From Methylohalobius crimeensis 10Ki (GTDB lineage: Bacteria > Pseudomonadota > Gammaproteobacteria > Methylococcales > Methylothermaceae), in contig NZ_ATXB01000001.1 in assembly GCF_000421465.1 (NCBI RefSeq), positions 1,426,001 through 1,490,000 on the forward strand: DNA of 64,000 nucleotides, in the 5' to 3' direction. A program made the translations under genes and the position numbers. The notes under the pieces were generated by a model, which worked only from the letters and a program-made list of their open reading frames with translations, was not told the DNA's origin and did not search any database. This document shows, piece after piece, positions 1 through 8,787 of this stretch. Numbering within the stretch: the stretch's first letter is position 1; each line of letters opens with the position of its first letter.

Positions 1-414
1 CCAAGGTACGAGTGTCTGGCGCACTCGGAAATTTACGTCTTGGCCCAGCCCGACAGGCTGGCATCAGCGTTCGAGCATATCATTCAAAACGCCCAGGAAG
101 CGGCGGGCAAATCCGGAAATGTTAAGGTTATGCTGGAGTATCGGCAAGAGCAGGCTATAGTTGAAGTAGAGGACAATGGCCAAGGAATGGACGCGGAGTT
201 CGTTCAGCACCGCTTGTTCAAACCATTCGAAACGACCAAGGGGTTAAGCGGCATGGGGATCGGAGCCTACGAAAGCCGGGAATATGTCCGTGCATTGGGC
301 GGCGAACTCACCGTCCAGAGCGTGCCGGGTGAGGGAAGTCGATTTCGTTTCGCCTTGCCTTTGGCTGAATGCGTATCCGATAAGACCCAGTCCCCTCAAG
401 GAGTTTCAGTTTGA
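1..414 (+). CDS. prsK: XrtA/PEP-CTERM system sensor histidine kinase, C-terminal part
   Basis: Only the catalytic ATP-binding end of a histidine kinase is present; the reading frame is open from base 1, so the gene begins outside the window. The GHKL landmarks are visible in order: an N-box (HIIQNAQEA), a G1 box (EVEDNGQGMD), an F-box (FKPFETTKG) and a G2 box (GMGIGAYE). The G2 sequence and the gene directly after it fit PrsK, the membrane kinase paired with PrsR in loci that make exopolysaccharide for PEP-CTERM proteins. Its TGA overlaps the TTG start of prsR by three bases, so the two are probably translated together. The exact family assignment rests partly on this context. Confidence 0.85.
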   Translation, partial: PRYECLAHSEIYVLAQPDRLASAFEHIIQNAQEAAGKSGNVKVMLEYRQEQAIVEVEDNGQGMDAEFVQHRLFKPFETTKGLSGMGIGAYESREYVRALGGELTVQSVPGEGSRFRFALPLAECVSDKTQSPQGVSV

Positions 415-1784
415 CCACTTACTTGAAAAAAGACGGAGAGGATGCTTTGCTCATTATCGAGGACGATCAAGGGTTGAGAAACCAGCTCAAATGGAGCTTT
501 GCCGACCGTTACAAAGTGATTACCGCGGGGGACCGCGAAACGGCGTTGAATTTGGTGAAAAAAAGCGCACCGGCGGTGGTAACTCTGGATCTGGGGCTGC
601 CCCCCGATCCGGGAGGCGTGTCGGAGGGGTTCGCCACGTTGGAGGCATTGTTGGAATTGGCGCCGGCGACCAAGGTGATTGTCATCACGGGGAATGACGA
701 TCTCGATAATGCGGTGCGCGCGGTGGGGTTGGGCGCCTATGATTTCTATGCCAAACCGGTGGATCCCAACATGTTGGGATTCGTGGTGGAGCGCGCCTTT
801 CGTCTCTATGAGTTGGAAGAGGAGAACCGCAAGCTGGCGCGCCTGCATGTAAGTCACCCCCTCGACGGCGTGATCGCCGCCAGCCCTCAGATGCACGAGG
901 TATGCCGCTTGGTGGAGCAATTGGCATCCACGGATTTGAGTGTATTACTATTAGGGGAGAGCGGTACCGGGAAGGAAGTGTTGGCGAGGGCCTTGCATCG
1001 ACTGAGTCCGCGCGCGGCGGGGCCTTTTATCGCAATCAACACCGCCGCCATCCCCGATAGCCTGCTGGAAGCCGAATTGTTCGGTTACGAGAAGGGCGCC
1101 TTTACCGATGCCGCCAAACAGACCAAAGGAAAGATCGAAATGGCTCACGGCGGTACCCTGTTTTTGGATGAAATCGGGGATATGCCCTTGGGGTTACAGC
1201 CCAAGTTGCTCCGCTTCTTGCAGGAACGAGTGATCGAGCGTGTCGGGGGGCGGCAGGAGATTGCCGTGGATGTGCGGGTCGTCTGTGCCACCCATCAAAA
1301 AATTGACCGATTGATTTCCGAGGAACGGTTTCGCCGGGATTTGTATTTCCGCATTAACGAAACCTCAATCGAGATTCCGCCCCTTCGCGAGCGCAAAGAA
1401 GATATCCCGGTGCTGAGTAGAGCCTTTCTGCATCGCTACAACCGAAAAATGAAGCGAAATTTGCTTGATTTTAGCGATGCCGCCTTGATGGCTATGGAAG
1501 CCTATGATTGGCCGGGAAACGTGCGCGAACTTGAAGGTCGAGTCAAGACCGCCATCGCCCTGGCGGGGGGGCCGAAGGTCGAGGTTCGCGATCTCAAACT
1601 GGCCGAAGCCGATGCCGAGCGCCGTTTGCTGACTTTGCGCGAGGCTCGGGAGGCGGCGGAGCGTCAAGCGCTGTGCGCGGCGCTCAACGAAGCGGACGGA
1701 AAGATTGCCAGGGCCGCCGAGATTCTCGATATTACCCGTCCCACTTTGTATGCTTTACTCAACAAATTTAATTTAAAAGTCTAG
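411..1784 (+). CDS. prsR: PEP-CTERM-box sigma-54-dependent response regulator PrsR
   Basis: NtrC-type regulator of 457 residues. The N-terminal receiver has the acidic pair D18-D19 and a phospho-acceptor Asp near residue 60 (VVTLDLGLPP). An AAA+ domain follows with Walker A (GESGTGKE) and Walker B (GGTLFLDEIGD), then a Fis-type helix-turn-helix in the last 45 residues. The family acts with sigma-54 RNA polymerase on genes for PEP-CTERM proteins and exopolysaccharide. The TTG start at 411 is preceded by AAGGAG with good spacing. Odd feature: the loop that contacts sigma-54, normally GAFTGA, reads GAFTDA. The partner kinase is prsK just upstream. Confidence 0.92.
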   Translation: MTTYLKKDGEDALLIIEDDQGLRNQLKWSFADRYKVITAGDRETALNLVKKSAPAVVTLDLGLPPDPGGVSEGFATLEALLELAPATKVIVITGNDDLDNAVRAVGLGAYDFYAKPVDPNMLGFVVERAFRLYELEEENRKLARLHVSHPLDGVIAASPQMHEVCRLVEQLASTDLSVLLLGESGTGKEVLARALHRLSPRAAGPFIAINTAAIPDSLLEAELFGYEKGAFTDAAKQTKGKIEMAHGGTLFLDEIGDMPLGLQPKLLRFLQERVIERVGGRQEIAVDVRVVCATHQKIDRLISEERFRRDLYFRINETSIEIPPLRERKEDIPVLSRAFLHRYNRKMKRNLLDFSDAALMAMEAYDWPGNVRELEGRVKTAIALAGGPKVEVRDLKLAEADAERRLLTLREAREAAERQALCAALNEADGKIARAAEILDITRPTLYALLNKFNLKV

Positions 1785-1795
1785 GAGAGGAGATA

Positions 1796-4567
1796 ATGAC
1801 TCGACATTTTGCCATTGCCTTATTGATGTGGAGTGTGCAGGTGGTCTCCGGAGAAGGGGATCCGTATTTGCAGGAAGCCAAGGCGTATCTCTCCGAGGGG
1901 CAAACCAAAGCGGCGGTGATTCAGCTGAAGAATTTATTGCGGGAGGAACCGCAAAACGCGGAAGGACGGCTACTGCTCGGCAAAACTTATTTAAGAATGG
2001 GAGAAGCGGCGGGGGCGGTCAAGGAACTGGAAAAAGCCCGGCAACTGGATGTGGAACCTCGCCGTTGGCTGGTTCCTTTGGGCAATGCCTATTTACTCCG
2101 GGGGCAGGCTAAAAAACTGCTCGAAGAGATTCAGCCGCAAGCATCGCTGCCCACGGATCTGCGCGCGGAAATACTCGCTTTGCGCGGCACGGCGCAAATG
2201 AAACTCGGTGAGCGCCAGGCAGCCCGGGAAGGTTTTACGGAAGCGGTCCAATTAGCGCCGGAAAGTGAAACGGCGCACTTGGGTTTGGCTCGACTTGCAT
2301 TGTTGGAAAAGCAACCCCAAGTGGCGGAGCGAGAGGCGACGCTTGTTCTGGATCGAAACCCCGATCATGTGGATGCTCGACTGGTGGTGGCTGAGTCTCG
2401 GCGTTTGCAAAAGGATTGGGAAGGGGCGGCTGCCGCCTTCTCCCAAGTGCTCGAGAGGCGCCCTTCGGAGATTCGCGCCCTTTCCGGACGGGCTACGGTG
2501 ATGCTCGTCCAGAAGCGGCTGGATGAAGCGCGCCGGGATCTTCAAGAAGCTCGGAAAATAGCCGGTGAGCTGCCGTTGGTCATGTATCTTCAGGGGTTGC
2601 TTGAATTCCAAGCGGGCAATCTGCAGGCAGCCGAGGATGCCTTGGTGAAAGTGGCCAGCGCCGCCTCCGGCCATATACCCAGTCGTATGTTGTTGGGTAT
2701 TATCGCCTATCGCCAAAATGAGTTGGTATCGGCCGAAGAGTATCTTTCCACGGTTCATCGCCGGATGCCGACTCATCTGCCCACGGTGAAAATGCTGGCG
2801 GCGGTGAAATTGAAGCGCAAAAATCCCGAAGCGGCGGTGGCCCTGCTGGAGCCGTTTCGGGATGCGAAGACCGCTGAAGGAGAAGAGATCGCCCGGGATC
2901 CCCGGCTTTTGGCTCTATTGGGCAGCGCCTATCTGCAAAACCGGCAATTCGATCAAGGGACGGCGTTATTGTCCGAAGCGGTGCGATTGGCGCCGGAAAT
3001 GGCCTCGATTCGGACCCAGCTTGCCCTGGGGCAAATCGCCGCCGGGGAAGGAAAGGAAGCGATCGAGCAATTGGAGCAGGCGGTGGCTCAGGACCCGGAT
3101 CTGGTTCAGGCGGATGTCATGTTGGCGCTGACCCTGCTTCAACAAAAGCAATATGACAAAGCCCAGGCGCAGGCACGCAAGCTGGCGGAAAAAATGCCCG
3201 AAAATCCGCTCCCTCTCAATCTGATTGCCGCAACCTATTTGGCGAAAGGAGAGCTTGAAAAAGCGGAAAATCAATGGCGGGAGCTATGGAACAATCATCC
3301 GGACTATCTCACCGCGGCGATGAACCTGGCCAAACTCAAGTTGCGCCAGGGGGAACCGGAACAAGCCGAGGATTATTATCGGCGCGTATTGGAGAAACGA
3401 CCGGAATATACCCAAGCATTGATCGGATTGGCCCGGATCGCTGAAATGCGCAAGGATTACGAAGGCATGCTGAAGTGGCTGGAAACCGCGCATACCCGGA
3501 GTCCGGAGGCATTGGATCCCACTTTGATGTTGAACCGTTATTATTTAGCTCGAGGGGAAAGCCTCAAGGCGTTGAGTCTGGCGCGCGAGGCAGTGGAGAA
3601 ACACCCCCAAGACGCCAATGCGCAATTTGCCCTGGGGCGGGCGCAGCTGGATGCGGGCCAGGCGGCCAATGCCGCGGCGACGTTTCAAAAGCTGGTCGAT
3701 CGTTTTCCCCAAAACCCTCGCATGCATCACTTTTTAGGATTGGCTTTGGCGGCCGGTGATAATGACGAGGCCGCTTTGGCGGCTTGGGACGAAGTGCTCA
3801 AGCTCGATCAGGACTACGCTCCCGCGGCCGGAAATAAAATCCGCCTGCTGCTCGACAAGGAGCGGTATTCGCAGGCGTTGGACGCCGCCCGCAGCCTCCA
3901 AACCCAATTTCCCGACCGCTCGGTCGGTTATTTTTGGGAAGGCGAAATCGCGATCAAGCAAAAAAAGTTCGAGCAGGCCCTGAGCGCTTACCGCAAAGCC
4001 CATGAACTGAATCCCACCGCCGTCCACGCTCGGCGTCTGCATCAATTGTATCGGCAACTGGACGAACCGGCTAAAGCCCATGCGATTTTGCAAGCTTGGC
4101 TCGAAAAGTCGCCTCGGGATGCGGAAAGTTGGACCATGCTGGCCATGGGGTATCAGTCTGAAGGTGCTTACGATAAGGCGGTTAAAGCCTACGAGCAAGC
4201 AAGAGAAGTGCAACCGGAGCATTTATTGATTCTCAATAATCTTGCCTGGTTGTACCAGAAACTCGATGATCCGCGCGCTCTGAAATTGGCGGATCAATTG
4301 GTCGACAAAGCGCAAGATCATCCGGAAATGCTGGATACGGTGGGCTGGATTTTCACTCAGAACGGTAAACTCCAAAAAGGGGTGACCTTGTTGCGCGAGG
4401 CATCGGTCCGAGCGCCCCATTTACCCGCCATTCGACTGCATCTGGCCGAAGCGCTGATTCAATCGGGCGACGGCGAAGAAGCCAAAGCGATCTTGGAGCG
4501 CTTGCTTAAGGAGCAACCGCAGTTTCCCCAACGAGCGCACGCTGAAAAGCTGCTGAGCGCGCTCTGA
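1796..4567 (+). CDS. prsT: XrtA/PEP-CTERM system TPR-repeat protein PrsT
   Basis: Protein of 923 residues that starts with a short hydrophobic, signal-like segment (MTRHFAIALLMWSV) and is then almost entirely tetratricopeptide-type helical repeats, with recurring A-x-x-x-Y/F and P-x-N/D-x-x-A patterns. This matches PrsT, the large TPR protein that normally follows prsK-prsR in PEP-CTERM/exopolysaccharide loci, probably a periplasmic or membrane-associated scaffold for polysaccharide assembly or export. The ATG at 1796 follows an AGGAG 11 bases after the prsR stop, so all three genes look like one operon. The molecular role of PrsT is not established. Confidence 0.88.
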   Translation: MTRHFAIALLMWSVQVVSGEGDPYLQEAKAYLSEGQTKAAVIQLKNLLREEPQNAEGRLLLGKTYLRMGEAAGAVKELEKARQLDVEPRRWLVPLGNAYLLRGQAKKLLEEIQPQASLPTDLRAEILALRGTAQMKLGERQAAREGFTEAVQLAPESETAHLGLARLALLEKQPQVAEREATLVLDRNPDHVDARLVVAESRRLQKDWEGAAAAFSQVLERRPSEIRALSGRATVMLVQKRLDEARRDLQEARKIAGELPLVMYLQGLLEFQAGNLQAAEDALVKVASAASGHIPSRMLLGIIAYRQNELVSAEEYLSTVHRRMPTHLPTVKMLAAVKLKRKNPEAAVALLEPFRDAKTAEGEEIARDPRLLALLGSAYLQNRQFDQGTALLSEAVRLAPEMASIRTQLALGQIAAGEGKEAIEQLEQAVAQDPDLVQADVMLALTLLQQKQYDKAQAQARKLAEKMPENPLPLNLIAATYLAKGELEKAENQWRELWNNHPDYLTAAMNLAKLKLRQGEPEQAEDYYRRVLEKRPEYTQALIGLARIAEMRKDYEGMLKWLETAHTRSPEALDPTLMLNRYYLARGESLKALSLAREAVEKHPQDANAQFALGRAQLDAGQAANAAATFQKLVDRFPQNPRMHHFLGLALAAGDNDEAALAAWDEVLKLDQDYAPAAGNKIRLLLDKERYSQALDAARSLQTQFPDRSVGYFWEGEIAIKQKKFEQALSAYRKAHELNPTAVHARRLHQLYRQLDEPAKAHAILQAWLEKSPRDAESWTMLAMGYQSEGAYDKAVKAYEQAREVQPEHLLILNNLAWLYQKLDDPRALKLADQLVDKAQDHPEMLDTVGWIFTQNGKLQKGVTLLREASVRAPHLPAIRLHLAEALIQSGDGEEAKAILERLLKEQPQFPQRAHAEKLLSAL

Positions 4568-4582
4568 TTGAGAATCCCTATC

Positions 4583-4607
4583 AAACCGCATACAATGAGT
4601 GCGGTTT
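4583..4607 (+). terminator. Hairpin between prsT and phoU, possible terminator
   Basis: AAACCGCA at 4583-4590 pairs perfectly with TGCGGTTT at 4600-4607 across a 9-base loop, just after the prsT stop. On the plus strand the stem ends in TTT followed by ATA, a very short U tract, so it may be a weak intrinsic terminator or an mRNA-stabilising stem. It lies directly ahead of the phoU ribosome-binding site. Confidence 0.45.
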
Positions 4608-4634
4608 ATATGCCGGTCCCGGAGAGACTGTTTC

Positions 4635-5348
4635 ATGTCGGAAGAAATCGTTCATCATCATATATCCAAGCAGTACGAGCAAGAGCTTGAAGATATCCAT
4701 CATCGGGTTTTGGTGATGGGGGGACTGGTGGAAGCTCAAGTGGCCGATGCGGTCAAATCCCTGCTCGAAAACGATATGGCTTTGGCCGAGGAGGTGATCG
4801 GCAACGACTATAAGGTCAACTCCATGGAAGTGGAGATCGACGAACAATGTACGCAAATTCTCGCCCGGCGCCAGCCGACGGCGCGGGATCTTCGGCTGGT
4901 TTTGGCGGTGATTAAACTGATCGCCGATCTCGAGCGCATCGGCGACGAAGCGCGCCGAATCGCCCGCCAGGCGCTGGATATCGGTACCCACTACGCCAAG
5001 AGAAACCAATTGAGCGAACTGGAGCAGTTGGTGGGGCAAGTCAGATTGATGCTGCATAAGGCCTTGGATGCGTTTGCGCGTATGGATGTGGATCTGGCTT
5101 TTCGGATCGTGGAGGAAGACAAAGTAGTCGACCGGGAATACGAGAGCATCGTTCGCCAGCAGATTACCTACATGATGGAAGATCCACGCAGCATCCCCGT
5201 TTCATTGGATATCATGTGGTCGGCCCGATCCTTGGAGCGCATCGGCGATCGGAGCTGCAACATATGCGAGTATCTAATTTTTTACGTCAAGGGAAAGGAT
5301 GTCCGGCACATCAGCCTTGAGCAACTGGAAAAACAAGTCAAAGAATAA
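4635..5348 (+). CDS. phoU: Phosphate transport system accessory protein PhoU
   Basis: Protein of 237 residues with the two-fold repeated three-helix-bundle pattern of PhoU: VLVMGGLVEAQVADAV, then DLRLVLAVIKLIADLERIGD, and a second copy with SLDIMWSARSLERIGDRS. The repeated E-R-I-G-D motifs are metal-cluster ligands in this family. PhoU negatively regulates phosphate uptake by linking the Pst transporter to the PhoR kinase. I chose ATG 4635, which follows GGAGAG; an in-frame start 36 bases upstream lacks a ribosome site and adds atypical residues. It stands alone here, without pst or phoB/R genes, and sits where rseP usually precedes bamA. Confidence 0.93.
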   Translation: MSEEIVHHHISKQYEQELEDIHHRVLVMGGLVEAQVADAVKSLLENDMALAEEVIGNDYKVNSMEVEIDEQCTQILARRQPTARDLRLVLAVIKLIADLERIGDEARRIARQALDIGTHYAKRNQLSELEQLVGQVRLMLHKALDAFARMDVDLAFRIVEEDKVVDREYESIVRQQITYMMEDPRSIPVSLDIMWSARSLERIGDRSCNICEYLIFYVKGKDVRHISLEQLEKQVKE

Positions 5349-5404
5349 CCCATTCAGGTGAAACCGGTCGCGTCGCGGCCGGGTCATCCGCCTAGCGGAG
5401 TTGA

Positions 5405-7684
5405 ATGAAACCCCATATCTTAGTCTTTTGGATCGCCCTGTTGTGGACGTACGCGGCCTGGGCGTGGGAACCGTTCGTGGTGGAGGATATACGCCTGCGC
5501 GGATTGGAGCGGGTGGCCGCCGGGACGGTTTTCAATTACCTGCCGATCAGACCCGGGGAGCGAGTCGATGAACGGCGGGTCGCCGAAGCGATCCGGGCGC
5601 TTTTCCAGACCGGATTTTTCAAGAATATTCGGGTAGGTCGAGACGGGGATGTGCTGATCGTCGAGATGGAGGAGCGACCCGCCATCGCCGCGATCAAGCT
5701 TGAAGGGAATAAGGACGTCAAATCCGAAGACCTCCTCAAAGCTTTGGAAAGTGTCGGCCTGGCCGAAGGCCAGGCATTCAACCGCCAGGTGCTGGAAAAA
5801 ATAGAAAGCGAGCTGAGGCGTCAATATTTCAGCCGCGGAAAATACGGCGTTGATGTGAAGACCGAAGTGACGCCGATCACCGAGAATCGCGTGGCGATCC
5901 TGATTCAAATCGCCGAAGGCAAGGCCGCCAAGATTAAACGCATCAATATCGTCGGCAATCGGGCCTTCGACGACGAGACCTTGCTGGGGGAATTCGAGTC
6001 GGGTACGACCGGTTGGTTATCCTTTTATACCAAGAATGATCAGTACTCGAAGCAAAAGCTGAGTGCCGACCTGGAGCGGTTGCGCTCGTTTTACATGGAT
6101 CAGGGCTATATTCAGTTCGAAGTCGAATCCACTCAGGTTGCCATTACCCCGGATAAAAAAGATATCTACATCACCATCAACGTCAAGGAAGGGGATATTT
6201 TCCGGTTGGAGGAAGTCAAGCTGACCGGCAAATTGATCGTATCGCCCAGCGAACTGATCCCCCTGGTGAAGCTCGGACCCGGCGAGGTCTTTTCGCGTAA
6301 GCGGGCGACTGAAACGATCAACGCCATCAGCACCCGTTTGGGAGACGAAGGATATATTTTCGCCAACGTCAACATGGTGCCCGACGTCGACGAGGAGAAT
6401 AAAACCGTCAAGTTGGCCTTCTTCGTCGATCCGGGGCGGCGGGTATTTGTGCGCCGGATTCAGGTCAAAGGGAACTCCCGTACCCAGGATCAGGTGGTGC
6501 GGCGTGAAATGCGCCAGATGGAAAGCGCGCTGGCGGCCACTTCCAAAATCGAGCGCTCCAAGGAACGACTGGAGCGGTTGGGTTATTTTAAGGAAGTCAA
6601 CGTGGAGACGCCGACGGTACCCGGTACTCTGGATCAGATCGACGTCAATTACACGGTGACCGAGAGGCCCTCCGGGAATCTCAGCGCCGGGATCGGGTTC
6701 TCCCAAGTACAGGGCTTGATTTTCAATGCCAGCGTTTCCCAGAATAATTTTCTGGGAACGGGCAAGCAAGTCACCTTCGATTTCAACAACAGTCAGGTAT
6801 CGACCATCTACCGGGTGGCTTATCAAAACCCCTATCTGACCCTGGATGCAATCAGCGGTGGCTTCGACGTCAGCTATCGCAGTACGGATGCTCAAGCGGC
6901 CAACTTGGCTAGATACTCGACCGACGTCCTCGCCGCGGGCATCAATGGGGGCATTCCCCTCAATGAATTCGATCGTCTTTCCATGAATTTGGATTTCAAC
7001 CGCACGGATCTTAAGACTTCGGACAATACCTCCGATGAGATTCTCCAATTCGTCGCCGATCAGGGCAGTACTTACAACGTCTTGACCCTGTCCATGGCCT
7101 GGACCCACGACACCCGGGACAAGGCGATATTTCCCACTTCCGGGGGCAGGCATTCGTTTTCGCTCTTGGGGGCGGTGCCGTTCAGCGATTTGGAATACTA
7201 TAAGATTCGCTACCGCGGCCAATATTATATTCCCTGGACTCGCGATCTGGTTTTTTCTTTACACGGCGATGTCGCCTACGGGGACGGATATGGCGACACC
7301 GACGATTTGCCCTTTTTCGAGCATTTCTTCGCCGGAGGGGTTCAGTCGGTCAGAGGATTCAGGCAAAATACGTTGGGGCCGCGTGATTCTCGCAACGATC
7401 CTTTTGGCGGGCCAGTCAAGTTGGTGGGCGGTGCCGATCTGTTCTTCCCCGTGCCTTTCCTGGACGAAGAACTTAAATCCGCTTTTCGCTTGGGGCTGTT
7501 CTTCGACGTGGGTAATGTTTTCGAGGACCGGCCGCAACTGGGTAACCTGCGCTATTCCGCCGGTATTTCCGCCCAGTGGCTTTCCCCTTTCGGTCCTTTG
7601 GAGGTCAGTCTGGCGCAACCGTTGAATGCAAAAAGCCAGGATGATGAGCAGATCTTCCAATTCTCATTTGGCGCTGGATTTTGA
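5405..7684 (+). CDS. bamA: Outer membrane protein assembly factor BamA
   Basis: Protein of 759 residues. A signal peptide (MKPHILVFWIALLWTYAAWA) is followed by five POTRA domains over roughly the first 400 residues and a C-terminal 16-strand beta barrel. The barrel carries the family's VRGF motif (VQSVRGFRQN) and ends in a Phe (FGAGF), as expected of an outer-membrane beta protein. BamA inserts beta-barrel proteins into the outer membrane. The ATG at 5405 follows GGAG. The chaperone gene skp follows, as usual, but the genes normally upstream (dxr, rseP) are replaced by phoU. Confidence 0.97.
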   Translation: MKPHILVFWIALLWTYAAWAWEPFVVEDIRLRGLERVAAGTVFNYLPIRPGERVDERRVAEAIRALFQTGFFKNIRVGRDGDVLIVEMEERPAIAAIKLEGNKDVKSEDLLKALESVGLAEGQAFNRQVLEKIESELRRQYFSRGKYGVDVKTEVTPITENRVAILIQIAEGKAAKIKRINIVGNRAFDDETLLGEFESGTTGWLSFYTKNDQYSKQKLSADLERLRSFYMDQGYIQFEVESTQVAITPDKKDIYITINVKEGDIFRLEEVKLTGKLIVSPSELIPLVKLGPGEVFSRKRATETINAISTRLGDEGYIFANVNMVPDVDEENKTVKLAFFVDPGRRVFVRRIQVKGNSRTQDQVVRREMRQMESALAATSKIERSKERLERLGYFKEVNVETPTVPGTLDQIDVNYTVTERPSGNLSAGIGFSQVQGLIFNASVSQNNFLGTGKQVTFDFNNSQVSTIYRVAYQNPYLTLDAISGGFDVSYRSTDAQAANLARYSTDVLAAGINGGIPLNEFDRLSMNLDFNRTDLKTSDNTSDEILQFVADQGSTYNVLTLSMAWTHDTRDKAIFPTSGGRHSFSLLGAVPFSDLEYYKIRYRGQYYIPWTRDLVFSLHGDVAYGDGYGDTDDLPFFEHFFAGGVQSVRGFRQNTLGPRDSRNDPFGGPVKLVGGADLFFPVPFLDEELKSAFRLGLFFDVGNVFEDRPQLGNLRYSAGISAQWLSPFGPLEVSLAQPLNAKSQDDEQIFQFSFGAGF

Positions 7685-7715
7685 TTAATGGGTAAATTTC
7701 AAGGAGGCCCTTTTA

Positions 7716-8222
7716 ATGAATAAAAAAACGTTCATCTGGATGCTCATGAGCCTGCTTCTAATGGGAGTCGCGCCGTGGGCCAAGGCAGCAGAGATCAAGG
7801 TGGGTTTCGTCAATGTGGCTCAGGTGCTGCAGGAATCCCCTCAGGCGGAAGAGGCCAAAAAGCGCCTCGAGCAAGAGTTTGCTCCCCGGGACAAACGTCT
7901 CGTCGCTCAACAAAAAGAAATGGTCGAAATGCAACAGAAGTTGTCTCGCGATGCAGCAGTTATGAGCGAGTCGGAGAGAAACAAGCTGGAGCGTGAAATT
8001 CTCTCCAAACAAAGGGATTTGAAGCGCTCACGAGAAGAATTCCAGGAGGATTTCAACATTCGCCGCAATGAAGAGTTGGGCAAATTGCAGCGTGAAATCT
8101 TCGAAGCGATCAAGACCCTGGCCCAGGAAGAGAAATATGATTTGATTCTGACCGACGGAGTCGTCTATGCCAGTGACACAGTGGATGTGACCGGCAAAGT
8201 CCAGCAGCGTTTGCAACGTTGA
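7716..8222 (+). CDS. skp: Periplasmic chaperone Skp/OmpH
   Basis: Protein of 168 residues with a cleavable signal peptide ending near AKA-AE, the conserved start of the mature family (IKVGFVNVAQVLQESPQA), and then a long charged coiled coil rich in E, K, R and Q. It closes with the family motif KYDLILTDGVVYAS. Skp forms a jellyfish-shaped trimer that holds unfolded outer-membrane proteins for BamA. A strong AAGGAGG precedes the ATG, and the gene follows bamA after 31 bases, so they are probably cotranscribed. Confidence 0.95.
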   Translation: MNKKTFIWMLMSLLLMGVAPWAKAAEIKVGFVNVAQVLQESPQAEEAKKRLEQEFAPRDKRLVAQQKEMVEMQQKLSRDAAVMSESERNKLEREILSKQRDLKRSREEFQEDFNIRRNEELGKLQREIFEAIKTLAQEEKYDLILTDGVVYASDTVDVTGKVQQRLQR

Positions 8223-8238
8223 AGAATGTTAAGTTCTG

Positions 8239-8718
8239 TTGTCTCGATGTGAACAAAAATTGGGAATAAGTCCTTTGGATATTCGAAAAATCATGCATTT
8301 TCTGCCCCACCGATATCCTTTTTTATTGGTGGACAAGGTAATCGAGTGTGAACCGGGCGAACGTCTGGTGGCAATCAAGAATGTTTCTTACAACGAGCCT
8401 TTTTTTCAGGGGCATTTTCCCGGGCAGCCGATCATGCCGGGCGTATTGATCATGGAAGCCTTGGCCCAAGCCACCGGTCTGTTGGCTTCGGAAAGCGCGC
8501 CCGAGGAAGTGGGGGCGAAGGACCTCATCTATTATCTGGTGGGATTGGATAAGGCCCGCTTCAAACGTCCGGTCGTTCCGGGGGATCAGTTGCGATTGGA
8601 AGTCAAATACTTGCGACATAAGCGAAACATTTGGGCGTTCGCGTGCCGCGCCGAAGTCGAGGGGGATTTTGTCGCCAGCGCCGAAATCATGTGTGCGGCC
8701 GCGGATGCCAACGACTGA
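8239..8718 (+). CDS. fabZ: 3-hydroxyacyl-[acyl-carrier-protein] dehydratase FabZ
   Basis: Hot-dog-fold dehydratase of fatty acid synthesis. The family signature [11 protein letters not shown] is near residue 24 and the catalytic pair is H59 ([14 protein letters not shown]) and E73 ([12 protein letters not shown]). No in-frame ATG lies at the expected N-terminus; candidates are TTG 8239 (159 residues) and TTG 8260 (152 residues, closer to the usual length), and neither has a strong ribosome site. The gene sits in the bamA-skp-dnaE cluster but without lpxD before it or lpxA and lpxB after it. Confidence 0.95.
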   Translation: MSRCEQKLGISPLDIRKIMHFLPHRYPFLLVDKVIECEPGERLVAIKNVSYNEPFFQGHFPGQPIMPGVLIMEALAQATGLLASESAPEEVGAKDLIYYLVGLDKARFKRPVVPGDQLRLEVKYLRHKRNIWAFACRAEVEGDFVASAEIMCAAADAND

Positions 8719-8787
8719 ATGACACAAATCGACGAGACAGTCGATTGGCACGCCCGGCGGGCGAAGGCGCAGGGAGGTGCCGAATGA
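8719..8787 (+). CDS. Possible 22-residue linker ORF between fabZ and rnhB
   Basis: An ATG starts right after the fabZ stop and opens a 22-codon frame whose last codons (GAATGA) overlap the rnhB start as ATGA. It fills the place where lpxA and lpxB would be expected. The peptide ([18 protein letters not shown] and onward) resembles nothing I recognise. It may serve only for translational coupling, be the trace of a deletion, or be chance. Its own ribosome site is not obvious. Confidence 0.25.
   Translation: MTQIDETVDWHARRAKAQGGAE

Noticed and set aside
4599-4634. Longer N-terminus for PhoU
   Set aside because: The upstream extension overlaps a hairpin, has no ribosome site, and adds residues not seen in PhoU; ATG 4635 has GGAGAG before it.
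6017-7222. 401-codon antisense frame inside bamA
   Set aside because: It is a shadow of bamA's codon use; no ribosome site or known domain.
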